Shown here: positions 21,010-31,257 of the stretch, one piece after another | Position numbering within the stretch: position 1 is the stretch's first letter | Layout of the letters: each line of letters begins with the position of its first letter | NCBI GenBank assembly: GCA_024516035.1 | Contig: CM044961.1 | Location: forward strand, 33,273,225-33,337,224 | DNA: 64,000 bases | Source of the DNA: Bactericera cockerelli | Lineage: Eukaryota > Arthropoda > Insecta > Hemiptera > Triozidae | Direction: 5' to 3' | Translations under genes and position numbers: made by a program | The notes under the pieces: generated by a model | The model's database searches: none | The model's input: only the letters and a program-made list of their open reading frames with translations | What the model was told of the DNA's origin: nothing

Positions 21010-21240
21010 AGTGGGTAGCACAGAATCATAGGATTTTTTCTTTTAAATAATGTTTGGGTATTAGGTATCGTTTGCCGATATTTCCGCAACTGGTCGCTGT
21101 TTCACACAAAGCATCTAACTCATTTTTCCTCACGAGGAATGAGTGGACTCTGAACAATAATCGAACATCCATCAGAGTATAAACAATCAATCCCGCCCCA
21201 ACTCTAACGCTAGCGCTCTAACTCACTTGGCCATAGTGGC
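21010..21240 (-). mobile_element. H-family SINE
   Basis: Minus-strand copy with ccgcaactggtcgctgtttc, catttttcctcacgaggaat and gctctaactcacttggccat. It has an internal insertion and a decayed B-box. Confidence 0.65.
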
Positions 21241-21330
21241 TAACAAAGAAAGAATAGCTGCCACACATAGCAAGATTGAAAGATCACCGGTGGATCACAA
21301 AGACAACAGACAACTCACCACTATGATGTC

Positions 21331-21536
21331 TGTGCACTGGTAGTCAAGTGGTTAACACGCTAGTCTGGTAATCCGGGTTAGCGTAGGGATCCGTTGGTTC
21401 GAATCTCACCCAGTGCATGAATTTTTCTTCATTAATTTGAGTTTGTTACCACAAATAATAAGACTATGAGGGTTAGGTGGTGAGAAATAACTGGCTGTGG
21501 TTAACCTCCTGGTGGTTACCTTAATGAGTGTTGTTG
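21331..21536 (+). mobile_element. SINE-A copy, full length
   Basis: Head tgtgcactggtagtcaagtg, aacacgctagtctggtaatc, B-box ggttcgaatctcacccagtg. Body aatttgagtttgttaccaca, tail ctcctggtggttaccttaat. The 3' end has diverged into gagtgttgttg. Confidence 0.85.
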
Positions 21537-21539
21537 TAT

Positions 21540-23120
21540 ATATATTAATGATGTACACTTCCTCACTGTACACGGAATATATCGTATATATATATATTAA
21601 ATTAGTACGATATTAAATAGCCTTGTACATTATAAGAGTTGGGGTACATTCACACCATTTTGGTGTTAGAGCAACTTCTTTGATGCTAATTAAGTCTTCT
21701 TTAACCTTTTTTAGGTTTATAGGAGGCTCTGGTCTACCTCTATATTAAGGTCTTGCATTAAGTTCTTCGTTTGGTCTTAAGGTGTTATGACGATTCAACT
21801 ATTACTATTACAGCACTGCGAAGTACTATTAACTGACAGTGTTGTTATTGGACATTACATTAATAAATATGAACTATATTATGGACTACTTACATTTAAC
21901 AATATTGTAAAACATAAAAATAATAAAATGGAACATCATTTGTGCAACAAACGTATTATGACATTACATCATTAAATGGAATATTATTACGATTAATCCA
22001 AAAATAATAAAACATTACCTTCAGTTATGACCATGGCAGTGAAAGCACTAACCCCACTTAACCCATTGAAGCACGCAGCGGTTATTTTGACTCAGGTACT
22101 TTGAATTCGAAATATTCACTAGAATACAGTATCATTATCGTAAGGTGAAGAAGTCCTGACTTCTTATCTTCAAATCAGCAGCGCGATTTTGTGGAATGTT
22201 TATGTTCAATTGCTAATTTTACTCTTTTGCTGCAGTTTCGAGAGTGCAATACGCTAAAGGAGTTATTACCGACTTTGATTATTTTTTTTACATTTTCCCT
22301 GGTCGATTACTTTTGCTGAAAAGATTAATCAGGGTAGTTAATATGCTGATTACTATGTTTAAAAAAAAATTGGTAAAAATAGATTGGGAGGGTAGAGGCT
22401 TTTGTCCAATTTTGAAGTGAGGAGAAAACGACAAGACCGGATAAAAAAAAGTTTTTACCAAAGAAAATAATTACTGTATTTTTCCTGATTCTATGATATT
22501 TAGAGATGAAATGAAGAGTCAAAACTAGGAAAAGAGTGAAATAACACAAGCAGCTAATGCTAAGACACAGAACCCTAATGTAAGCTCCCATTCTATGCAA
22601 AAGTGCAAGCAAGGTGAAGACAAAGCCTAAAAGAGAGCTCCATTCTATACAAGTGTAGTAGTGCTCCAAGCCTCTCCTAATTATAGCTCCATTCCGTAAA
22701 CTCGACTCGAGCCAACGACCAGCCTCCAATTTAAGCTCCCATTCCTTACACCTGACTTCAGCTATGTGCTAGCGTCCACCATTTAGTCCCATTCCTGATA
22801 AGAATCTACTAGTGAATAACTCTAGCCACCTATTGAAGCGCTATTCCCATTCCTCATCTCGATTACGTAATTGGATAAAACCGTTAAGCTTTTAAACTCA
22901 CATAAAAAAGTGCATTTTACCACAAAATTGATAGCTAAAATCACGTTTTATCTACAATTAATGTCCTTTAAAGGCATTCCTTATGTTTTTTCCAATTCGG
23001 ATTATACTTTTTAACCAGTACTTAAGTAAGGAAGTAAAAAAGTAACAGAGCCAAAAGACTAGAAAACCATAGGATGAAAAAAAAGTTGCTTGCGATTTTT
23101 TATCCCCCGAAATAATCCGG
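21540..23120. other. Long stretch without recognised feature
   Basis: About 1.6 kb without a SINE. Minus-strand frame 22325-22729 (134 codons) is hydrophobic but lacks a recognised domain. It overlaps loosely repeated plus-strand segments (agctcccattc at 22580 and 22733, agctccattc at 22637 and 22684). I do not call it a gene. Confidence 0.4.
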
Positions 23121-23126
23121 TGTCAA

Positions 23127-23129
23127 AGG

Positions 23130-23175
<46 letters not shown>
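23127..23175. repeat. Poly(A) tract, about 45 bp
   Basis: Pure A run ending in cattgttgag. It may be an insertion tail. No retroposon body was identified on its 5' side. Confidence 0.8.
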
Positions 23176-23176
<1 letters not shown>

Positions 23177-23321
23177 ATTGTTGAGAACATCATTATTGGG
23201 ATGACAACCCAAAACGCTTGCAGCATTGCCTCGTTGAACTGGATGTAATTGCCGGGATGTATTCCCAATTTATTATAATAAGATTAAAATATTGGCATCA
23301 CGAATTTAAGATGACACAACG

Positions 23322-23400
23322 CAAGTCCTGACCTCCGTCTCATCACTGAGGTTAAGCAACGTCCAGAGAGGTTATAACTTGCTGGGTGACCACTCGAAAT
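23322..23400 (+). mobile_element. 5S rRNA-related fragment
   Basis: Gaggttaagcaacgtccaga, gaggttataacttgctgggt and gaccactcga correspond to the box A to box C region of 5S rRNA as found in SINE-F. The 5' and 3' parts are absent and a GA tract follows. Confidence 0.55.
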
Positions 23401-23404
23401 CAAA

Positions 23405-23418
23405 TCAGAGAGAGACAC

Positions 23419-23463
<45 letters not shown>

Positions 23464-23532
23464 GACTGATATAAAGAGATAGAGAGACCGATAGAGAGAG
23501 AGACCAATAGAGAGAGATAGAGATACCAAGAG
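23405..23532. repeat. (GA)n microsatellite with GATA interruptions
   Basis: Long GAGA tracts with interspersed ccgatagaga and gagatagaga. The Ser/Leu-rich minus-strand frame across it is an artefact of the repeat. Confidence 0.9.
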
Positions 23533-23751
23533 GAGAAAGTTTAACCCAGGATGAGGCATAATACCTCTTCTACTGCATTACAGCAGTCAAATATATACAT
23601 ATAAAGGCATTTATATATACTATATATTTACTTATTTATATATAAAACAATTGCCCTAGGCATTACCTGTGGTAAACTCCGCGACAAATATGACTATCCT
23701 GTTTTTTTTTTTTATATGACAGGAATGCCGTGTGTGTGTGTGGTCTATGTG

Positions 23752-23942
23752 GGTATGAGAGAGAGAGGGAAAGGGAGAGAGATTAAGAGAGAGAGAGAGA
23801 GAGAGAGAGAAAGAAAGAGAGAGAGAGAGAGAGAGAAAAAGAAAGAGAAAGATAGAGAAAAAGAAAGAGAGAAAGAGAGAGAGAGAAGAAGAGTGAAAGA
23901 GAGAGAAAGGGAGATAGAGTGAAAGAGAGAGAGAAAGAAAGA
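23752..23942. repeat. (GA)n and (GAAA)n microsatellite
   Basis: About 190 bp of GAGA, GAAA and GATA units. Long Arg/Glu-rich (plus) and Ser/Leu-rich (minus) frames arise from it and are not genes. Confidence 0.9.
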
Positions 23943-24425
23943 TGACTTCAAAGTTGTCCTCTCCATAATTATGTATGTCGGTATATAGCTCTGACCAAAG
24001 CAAGCTCAGAGCTTTCGAATGATAAAACTTCTTGTCAACTTAGAGACCTGAATCATTTCAGCTATGTTCAGGGTCATCAGTGAGAACCGATATTTATATA
24101 AATAAAAAATAGTTCTGAGACTTCTGAGAAAGGTTAAATTGAGTCGTTGGTTCGAGAGTTTCCTGAAATTGGAGTGGAAAACCCCTCCCGGTTAAGCTTT
24201 GACCAATTTACTATTGACAATGTACATGAAAGTGACGTTTAACCAACAAAAATGGAGTAGTGTGAACATCCCTCTAATACTGAAATAAAACCCAGGTAAT
24301 TTTTTTTTCTCATTATTTATTTAATATTCACAATTTTTCAGCATTAATATCTCTCCTTTAATAGAAGGCAAATCCATTTCTTTCCTTTCTATAGGATAAG
24401 GGAAGTATAAAAAGTATACATGGAG
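23943..24425. other. No recognised feature
   Basis: AT-rich. Around 24376-24402 it contains an imperfect copy of the dispersed ctttcc-tatagg-ggaaag hairpin. Confidence 0.4.
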
Positions 24426-24426
24426 C

Positions 24427-24605
24427 CTAAGGCCCGAATTATACATTAACTAATCCATCCCATAACTACACTATACCTCAAAACGCCCTCTGGTAGGAAT
24501 TTCAACCAATCGTAGCACATATTTTATATCAGCTGTTCAGTGATAGTGGCTTTGATTAACAAATCCTAGATATTTTATCATGTTTCATAAGTTGGCCCTC
24601 TGACA
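24427..24605 (+). mobile_element. L-family MITE relative, diverged
   Basis: Aaggcccgaattatacatta, cctcaaaacgccctctggta and aatttcaaccaatcgtagca resemble the copies at 4853 and 8178. The terminal repeat on the right is not clear. Confidence 0.45.
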
Positions 24606-24649
24606 TTATTCTGGGCTTTCAGGAAACGAGAAATCTTTGATACTAGTAC

Positions 24650-24790
24650 CACCCTGTATAGAGAACATCATAAAAAAGAAGAAGAAATCTTTTCTCCCAC
24701 CCAGTAGAGAGAACGTCATAAAATAGAAGAAGGAATCTTTTCTCCCACCCAGTATAAAGAACGTCATAAAAAAGAAGAACAAATTTCTCC
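24650..24790. repeat. Tandem repeat, about 57-bp unit, 2.5 copies
   Basis: Gagaacatcataaaaaagaa, gagaacgtcataaaatagaa and aagaacgtcataaaaaagaa, each followed by atcttttctcccacccagta or a truncated version. Confidence 0.8.
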
Positions 24791-25041
24791 ATTATCTTCA
24801 AGTAGATACTTCTCTGCGTTTTGCGCAGAAAAATGACTTTATGATTCTTTGTCAAGTTGCGACCTGTTTGGACAAGAGACAAATGTAAACATAGCGTTCT
24901 TTGTAAATCATAATGACCTCCTGGCGTAGTTTGTAAAACAAGCATTATTTGTAAATTGGAAATGTTTTACATTTATGGTGTCTTTTTATTCGCCGTCTAC
25001 TTGAAAACCCCTCTTCCGTGTTTTGAAGAGGACATAATACA

Positions 25042-25230
25042 CACAGCTACAAACTAAAAAAAAAAAAAGTTTAAAAGTTATCATATTTGTGTTAATCACT
25101 TTCGTAATGTCACAATTACTCAAACTCGCTTTTACTAAATCTACGCTGAAACAGGGACTTGAACCACCGACCTCCAGGTTACAAGTCCGCCGCTTTATCG
25201 ATCAAGCTACTGAGGTCACAGCTACAAACT
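25042..25230 (-). mobile_element. SINE-B copy with 14-bp target duplication
   Basis: The core (25076-25216) runs from the reversed tail gttatcatatttgtgttaat to tgaggt. Cacagctacaaact lies on both sides (25042-25055 and 25217-25230). Between the left duplication and the body is a run of A, so on the element strand the 3' tail is oligo(T). Confidence 0.9.
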
Positions 25231-25335
25231 ATGCAGAATTTCACTCGCATAAAAAAGCGTTTAAACCCCTTTTTAAAATATGTTTATGGTTTTTTTTTCA
25301 CCAAAAACTTAACATTAAATAATAATGATAATAGT

Positions 25336-25406
25336 CACTCTCAGTTGGTTGGTTCGATGATAACTTCGTAACCATGCAGTATTACAAATGTGTCTGTTAA
25401 TAGCAA
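25336..25406 (-). repeat. Extra flank shared with the SINE-A locus at 61638
   Basis: Ctcagttggttggttcgatg, ataacttcgtaaccatgcag and tgtctgttaatagcaaacac closely match 61638-61706, immediately beside a SINE-A tail in both places. The two loci therefore share more than the SINE. Confidence 0.7.
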
Positions 25407-25611
25407 ACACTCTTTAGTGGAAGGTAACCACCAGGCGAGGTTAAAGCTCAAAGCATTTTCTACAACCTTACCTTCAGAGTCTTATTATTATGTGGTCAGA
25501 AACTCAAATTAATTAGGAAAAATTCATGGAATCGGTGGAATCCGTACCAACGGATCCCTACGCTACCTGGATTACCAGACTAGCACGTTAACCACTTGAC
25601 TACCAGTGCAT
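25407..25611 (-). mobile_element. SINE-A copy, full length
   Basis: Actctttagtggaaggtaac to gactaccagtgcat. The B-box is damaged (ggaatccgtaccaacgg). Confidence 0.85.
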
Positions 25612-25649
25612 ATTTCACAAGGATTGTATAAAACCAAGGAACAAAAACA

Positions 25650-25848
25650 TAAGGGTTGGGTGGAAGAGATTGCCACAGGCAATAACCCCGCCCTTTAGCT
25701 GGGACATATATGTATTTATCTGTTTCTTTCCATTTTATTGTTAAAATTGTCTCCATTTTTTTTTATTTTTTATCTATAATAATTATTTGTGTTGTGCATA
25801 TATAGGTATGTCTTTGTATCTAATAAAGCATTTCATAATAATAATAGT
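25650..25848 (+). mobile_element. Composite-K 3' tail, 5'-truncated
   Basis: Aagggttgggtggaagagat, hairpin attgcc-aca-ggcaat, ccccgccctttagctgggac, T-rich, ctaataaagcatttcataat and (aat)n. Confidence 0.8.
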
Positions 25849-26161
25849 TTGCTGTGAAAATAGCCCATAGATTCAAAATGTAACATACCATTGTAATATG
25901 AGAGATAAAAGGAAATAATAATAATAACAATAATAATTGTGATCAGTTGAACACCTATACAACATGAGGTTTTACAAGCATAACAATCATCTGAATCGGT
26001 AATATACGGACACCACTAGCAAGGTCACTCCAAGTCAATGTCCCAGGCAAAACGATAAGGCTGACTGCCAAGTTTTGGCTTTATCGCTTATTGTCTTCAT
26101 ATACAATCGCCTGACTAGCGTATGGCTATCGAAACACAACACGCTACATTACAATGGCGAA

Positions 26162-26413
26162 CGACCGACCTCAGTGAAGAGATCGATAAGACGGCGGACT
26201 TGTAACTTGGAGGTCGGGGTTTTGAGTCCCCAGTAATTAATTTTTATTTATTAATAACAACAACTGACATCTCGTGATGTTTGCCTAAAGACACATTTTA
26301 TGATTGTATGACACACACAGACACACAAAGATTGTATGAATACTATGAATATTTAGTAAAGCTAGTTTGAGTAGTTGAGATATCTCGATTGTGATGACAA
26401 ATATGATATTTTG
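26162..26413 (+). mobile_element. SINE-B copy interrupted by about 110 bp
   Basis: Head gaccgacctcagtgaagaga to gaggtcggggttttgagtcc (26165-26231). Unrelated sequence with (acac)n follows, then the B body atttagtaaagctagtttga and tail tctcgattgtgatgacaaat (26348-26406). The interrupting piece has no identified family. Confidence 0.7.
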
Positions 26414-26414
26414 A

Positions 26415-26668
26415 GCGCACGATTAGCTTGGTGGAAAAGCACTCGTCTGCCGTGCGGAAGGTTCCGGGTTCGATACCCCTAGCCGTCAAAAAATTGTATT
26501 CTAAATTTGCTTACAGAAGCTGTTTGTAAGGGATACCTTTCGGTGCACTCGTGTTGAAGCTGCCCGAAATGTGGACTCGGAAACACATACATACCTGTGA
26601 ACAAAAATGGAAATAATTAAGCTATTGGTAACTATTATGGGTTGGGTGGAAGAGATTTCCACAGCAAT
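26415..26668 (+). mobile_element. Composite-K copy with intact SINE-G head, no minisatellite
   Basis: tRNA-like head gagcgcacgattagcttggt, tctgccgtgcggaaggttcc, B-box gggttcgatacccc. Then gtttgtaagggatacctttc, gaacaaaaatggaaataatt and directly gggttgggtggaagagattt, ccacagcaataaccccaccc. The region holding the 38-bp units in other copies is missing. Confidence 0.8.
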
Positions 26669-26836
26669 AACCCCACCCGTCCTAATCTAGGACGTTAAAT
26701 CAACTAAAATCGTTGGCGTTAGGAAGGGCATCCAGCCGTAAAAAATGTGCCAAAACCAATCAACCTCAACCATGAGGTTAAACAACGTCGACCCCGCTTG
26801 AGCGAGATAAGACAGATTAAAAGAAGAAGAATAAAA
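26669..26836 (+). mobile_element. Probable RTE-type LINE 3' end
   Basis: Cgttggcgttaggaagggca, tccagccgtaaaaaatgtgc, caaaaccaatcaacctcaac and a terminal aagaagaagaa tract. The aggaagggcatccagccgta phrase is familiar to me from 3' ends of RTE-like LINEs, whose tails are short tandem repeats. No reverse transcriptase is present, so this is a 5'-truncated stub. Confidence 0.5.
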
Positions 26837-26839
26837 TGG

Positions 26840-27400
26840 AAAATAGTCCAGGGAAAACCTTTCATTTTCCTGACTACTGTCGGAAAATGAAAGGTAGGCA
26901 ACAGTAAGCTAGGAAAATGCTCTCACATTGAAAGGAATCTTTTGTTCAAGGTCATAACACGCACTTTCAAGGTCACTTAATATTAAATAAATTAAACGAA
27001 TGTTCCAAGGTCATCTGATGTTTCATCTATAAATCAATGTCGATAAAAGGCATAAACCATGCTGTCAGGAAGGGTTGAATAGTGGCTATTGCCTTCGGGA
27101 CACAACTAACCCACTCCTTAGATATCTAAGCGAACATCTAGCATAGTATGCAAAACCTGTTTCTAATGCCAAAGGCCATATTGCAACATTATTGTAACTA
27201 GCTAGCTATAAGATAGCATACATAAATATTATGAAATAATTCTGTTAAAAAAAAAAAAAATAATAAGATTGATCTTGGTTTAAATATTGACTTGCGGTTC
27301 TGTGATTTCTAGTAAATATATCCTGATCTAGTTCAATTTCCCCTATGACAAGAAATAGAGAGTTGGAAGAAGCATTTAAGGTGTTTTTTTTTTTTTAAAA
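26840..27400. other. No recognised feature
   Basis: AT-rich. A 20-bp segment (ctttcattttcctgactact) and its reverse (ggaaaatgaaagg) lie close together near 26860-26893. Nothing coding was found. Confidence 0.4.
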
Positions 27401-27402
27401 AA

Positions 27403-27676
27403 AAGATGAGTGTTTCACAGCCTTTTTATTTCGTAGCCATGAAACAGGAGCTACTGTAGAGTCTTGATCTGTGTTGTAGCTTCCCTATCCCATAGTATGC
27501 CTACCCTCTGATGGGCGAGAAGTGATATAATACTTAACATTGAGGTGCTGGGTCAAGAGCACACCGGAAGGAATCCCTTATTTCCTTACTAACAACTGTA
27601 TTTGCCGACTCTGGGGGTCAAACCCGGGACCTTCCGCATGGCAAGCGAGAGTGCTTAACCACCGAGCTAATCGCGA
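27403..27676 (-). mobile_element. SINE-G copy, full length
   Basis: Begins with reversed poly(A) remnants and gatgagtgtttcacagcctt, then tatttcgtagccatgaaaca, ctgatgggcgagaagtgata, acaccggaaggaatccctta. The head is caaacccgggaccttccgca, tggcaagcgagagtgcttaa. Gene-like frames across it are not coding. Confidence 0.85.
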
Positions 27677-27815
27677 TATGTAAGCATTATTTAAAATGCT
27701 TTCTTTTTGAGCATACCATTGTCTATTTTTTAACAGTGTTAAACCAATAAAAATCAATTTATTGATAGATTTGGCATATTTTCTTGAGTTAGTTAGAGAG
27801 ATAGGTCTATTTAGT

Positions 27816-27989
27816 CTGTCCCAGTAGCTCAGTGGTAAAGGCGGCACTCTGTGAATCCAGAGATTCCAGAGGTCGCGGGTTCAAAACCCAGTCTGGACAT
27901 GACAAGTTATCCTCCCATTTGGGATTTTTAAAACATCATAATACGTCTTGGGCTTACTGCTGGAATAATGGGACTTATAATAGTCCTAA
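27816..27989 (+). mobile_element. SINE-C, 5' part (split by Helitron)
   Basis: Tgtcccagtagctcagtggt, B-box cgcgggttcaaaacccagtc, body acaagttatcctcccatttg, up to aatagtcctaa. The missing end (tcgggtataaataaggtgct) is found at 30752 after the Helitron. Confidence 0.9.
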
Positions 27990-28012
27990 TCTATACTTAT
28001 AAAAGAGAGTTT

Positions 28013-28066
28013 CACTCACTGACTGACTCACTGACTGACTGACTGACTGACTCACTGATTCATCAC
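28013..28066. repeat. (CTGA)n microsatellite in the Helitron 5' region
   Basis: Cactgactgactcactgact and continuing units. A short version (cactgactgactgatcatcg) is at the same position in the compact element. Confidence 0.85.
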
Positions 28067-28074
28067 TGTTTCTC

Positions 28075-30415
28075 CGAATTGGTAAGTCCTAGAAAGCTGA
28101 AATTTGGTGGGTAGCTTTGTCTTACAGTCTAGATGTGCAATAAGACGGGATTTTTCGAAATTCCCACTACAACACCTGCCATTGGCGAAGAAGGACTTTT
28201 TACTTTCACCGCTATTTCTCCGCCTTGATAAATCCGAGAAAGTTCAAATTTGGTAGGTAGCTTAGTCTTATAGTTTAAATGTGTGATTAGACGGGATTTT
28301 TCAAAATTCCCACTACAACACCTCTCATTAGCGAAAAAGGACTTTTTACTTTCACCGCTATTTCTCCGCATTGATAAATCCGAGAAAGTTCAAATTTTGT
28401 AGGTACCTTAGTCTTATAGTTTAGATGTGCGATTAGACGGGATTTTTCGAAATTCCCACTACAACACCTCTCATTAGCGAAAAAGGACTTTTTACTTTCA
28501 CCGCTATTTCTCCGCATTGATAAATCTGAGAAAGTTCAAATTTAGTAGGTAGCTTAGTCTTATAGTTTAGATGTGCGATTAGACGGGATTTTTCGAAATT
28601 CCCACTACAACACCTCTCATTAGCGAAAAAGGACTTTTTACTTTCACCGCTATTTCTCCGCATTGATAAATCCGAGAAAGTTCAAATTTTGTAGGTACCT
28701 TAGTCTTATAGTTTAGATGTGCGATTAGACGGGATTTTTCGAAATTCCCACTACAACACCTCTCATTAGCGAAAAAGGACTTTTTACTTTCACCCCTATT
28801 TCTCCGCATTGATAAATCCGAGAAAGTTCAAAATCGGTAGGTAGCTTTGTCTTATAGTTTAAATGTGCAATTACACGGGATTTTTCGAAACTCCCACTAT
28901 AACACCTCTCATTAGCGAAAAAGGACTTTTTACTTTCACCGCTATTTCTCCGCATTGATAAATCCGAGAAATTTCAAATTTTGTAGGTACCTTAGTCTTA
29001 TAGTTTAGATGTGCGATTAGACGGGATTTTTCGAAATTCCCACTACAACACCTCTCATTAGCGAAAAAGGACTTTTTACTTTCACCGCTATTTCTCCGCA
29101 TTGATAAATCCGAGAAAGTTCAAAATCGGTAGGTAGGTTTGTCTTATAGTTTAAATGTGCAATTAGACGGGATTTTTCGAAACTCCCACTATAACACCTC
29201 TCATTAGCGAAAAAGGATTTTTTGTTTTCACCGCTATTTCTCCGCATTGATATATCCGAGAAAGTTCAAATTTGGTAGGTAGCTTAGTCTTATAGTTTAA
29301 ATGTGCGATTAGACGGGATTTTTCAAAATTCCCACTACAACACCTCTCATTAGCGAAAAAAGACATTTTACTTTCACCGCTATTTCTCCGCATTGATAAA
29401 TCCGAGAAAGTTCAAATTTAGTAGGTAGCTTAGTCTTATAGTTTAGATGTGCGATTAGACGGGATTTTTCGAAATTCCCACTACAACACCTCTCATTAGG
29501 GAAAAAGGACTTTTTACTTTCACCGCTATTTCTCCGCATTGATAAATCCGAGAAAGTTCAAATTTGGTAGGTAGCTTAGTCTTATAGTTTAAATGTGCGA
29601 TTAGACGGGATTTTTTAAAATTCCCACTACAACACCTCTCATTAGCGAAAAAAGACATTTTACTTTCACCGCTATTTCTCCGCATTGATAAATCCGAGAA
29701 AGTTCAAATTTAGTAGGTAGCTTAGTCTTATAGTTTAGATGTGCGATTAGACGGGATTTTTCGAAATTCCCACTACAACACCTCTCATTAGGGAAAAAGG
29801 ACTTTTTACTTTCACCGCTATTTCTCCGCATTGATAAATCCGAGAAAGTTCAAATTCGGTAGGTAGCTTTGTCTTATAGTTAAGATGTGCAATTAGACGG
29901 AATTTTTCGAAACTCCTACTACAACACCTATTATTAGCGAGAAAGGACTTTTTACTTTCACCGCTATTTCTCCGCATTGATAAATCCGAGAAAGTTCAAA
30001 TTTGGTATTTATGTTTGTCTTATTGTCTGAATCTGCAAAATTGGGCTTTTCGAAACTCCCACTACAACATCTGCCATTGGCGAAAAAGGAAAATTTACTT
30101 CCACTACTTTTCTCCGCACTGGTAAGTCCGAAGAAGTCCAAATTTGGTATGTAGATTTTTACAGTCTAGATGTGCATTTGGATGGGATTTTTTTTAAACT
30201 CCCACTACAACACCTGCCTATTACTTTATATTGGTAAGCCCTAAAAAGTTCAAATTTGGTGTGTAGGTTCGTTTTACGGTCTATATGAGAAATTAGACAG
30301 AATTTTTTCGAAATTCCCACTACAACAACTGCCTGTTACTCCGTATTGGTAAGTCCAAAAATGTTCAAATTTGGTGTGAAGGTTTTTTTTACGCTCTACA
30401 TTTTCAATTAGACGG
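28075..30415. repeat. 146-bp tandem array, about 16 units
   Basis: Each unit contains gaaagttcaaatttggtagg, gtcttatagtttagatgtgc, gattagacgggatttttcga, attcccactacaacacctct and ctttcaccgctatttctccg. The first 13 repeat at close to 146 bp. The last three (from about 30000) are shorter and more diverged. Alternating units resemble each other (for example 29309 and 29601), indicating a 292-bp dimer. Since 146 is not a multiple of 3, the ladder of 76-codon minus-strand frames is a by-product. Confidence 0.9.
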
Positions 30416-30417
30416 AC

Positions 30418-30720
30418 TTTAATACACTACGGTCATGTCTCAATACACTACGGTCATGCCTCAATACACTACGTTCATGCCTCAATACACTACGGTCATG
30501 CCTCAATACACTACGTTCATGCCTCAGTACACTACGTTCATGCCTCAATACACAACGTTCATGCCTCAATACACTACAGCCATGCCTCAATACACCACGG
30601 TCAGTCGGTCATGCCTCAATACAGAACGGTCATGCCTCAATACAGAACGGTCATGCCTCAATACACTACGGCCATGCCTCAATACACTACGGTCATGCCT
30701 CAATACACTACGGCCATGCC
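30418..30720. repeat. 21-bp tandem array, about 13 units
   Basis: The unit is ggtcatgcctcaatacacta plus c, with gttcatg and gccatg variants and one short interruption (ggtcagtc) near 30599. It appears to grow from the sequence cggccatgcctcggcccgca at the Helitron 3' end. The unit is 7 codons long, so it yields a spurious heptapeptide-repeat frame. Confidence 0.9.
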
Positions 30721-30751
30721 TCGGCCCGCAAAGCGGGCGACAGCCCGCTAG

Positions 30752-30785
30752 TCGGGTATAAATAAGGTGCTATGATTATTTAACG
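30752..30785 (+). mobile_element. SINE-C, 3' end (split by Helitron)
   Basis: Tcgggtataaataaggtgct plus atgattattt completes the SINE-C interrupted at 27989. Confidence 0.85.
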
Positions 30786-31010
30786 TGGTAAGCAACTTAG
30801 CATATTTCATTGCATATCATCTGGACATGCAAAAACATGGAGAGAGATTTCAAGGTGTGTTCACTATAATATGGCATTCCAAACCTATATCAGGTAAAAG
30901 TTGTACTAGAGACAGTATGCAGCTGTACATACCGGGACACAGAGAATGCTCGGAAGTTTTGTGCAATATATTAGGCCTTGAAATGCAAGAGATTATGCAG
31001 TTAGAGTAGG
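30786..31010 (+). other. Short unassigned open frame
   Basis: A 74-codon frame beginning at 30785 has mixed composition and is less repetitive than its surroundings. I recognise no domain, signal peptide or splice sites. It may be chance or the relic of a coding repeat. Confidence 0.15.
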
Positions 31011-31019
31011 ATAAATGAC

Positions 31020-31213
31020 TGCACTGGTAGTCAAGTGGTTAACGCGCTAGTCTGGTAATCCAGGTAGCCTAGGGATCCGTTGGTTCGAATCCCACCCAGT
31101 TCACGAATTTTCCTCATTAATTTGAGTTTGTGACCACATAATAATAATACTCTGAGGGTTAGGTTTTAGAAAATGCTTAGTGGTTACCTTCCACTAAAGA
31201 GTATTATTATTAT
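31020..31213 (+). mobile_element. SINE-A copy, full length
   Basis: Tgcactggtagtcaagtggt, cgcgctagtctggtaatcca, B-box ggttcgaatcccacccagtt, body tttgtgaccacataataata, tail tggttaccttccactaaaga. A 20-bp deletion removes the gagcattaacctcgcctgg part. Confidence 0.9.
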
Positions 31214-31257
31214 AAAGGGAGAGAGAGGGGAGGAGGGGTGAGTAGGGAGAGGGAAGG

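Larger units (their letters stand above)
27990..30751 (+). mobile_element. Non-autonomous Helitron with tandem arrays, 2762 bp
   Basis: 5' end TCTATACTTATAAAAGAG, followed by a (ctga)n tract. 3' end is a GC hairpin (gcccgc-aaa-gcgggc), gacagcccg and CTAG. The insertion lies exactly between A (27989) and T (30752) of a SINE-C copy without target duplication, which fixes both ends. The 3' terminal 40 bp are the same as in the 227-bp element at 19543. The interior is about 16 units of a 146-bp repeat, then about 13 units of a 21-bp repeat. No Rep/helicase gene is present, so movement would need an enzyme from elsewhere. Confidence 0.9.

Noticed and set aside
22325..22729. 134-codon hydrophobic minus-strand frame
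   Set aside because: No recognised domain. It overlaps loosely repeated plus-strand segments, and hydrophobicity follows from T-rich codons.
23656..24003. Arg/Glu-rich and Ser/Leu-rich frames of 68-115 codons
   Set aside because: They are translations of (GA)n and (GAAA)n microsatellites.
28129..30141. Ladder of overlapping 76-codon minus-strand frames with nearly the same peptide
   Set aside because: They come from the 146-bp tandem repeat of the Helitron. Since 146 is not a multiple of three, each frame is in another register and overlaps the next. No start context or domain.
30408..30761. Frames with heptapeptide repeats on both strands
   Set aside because: A 21-bp tandem array gives such frames automatically. 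They end in the Helitron terminal hairpin.
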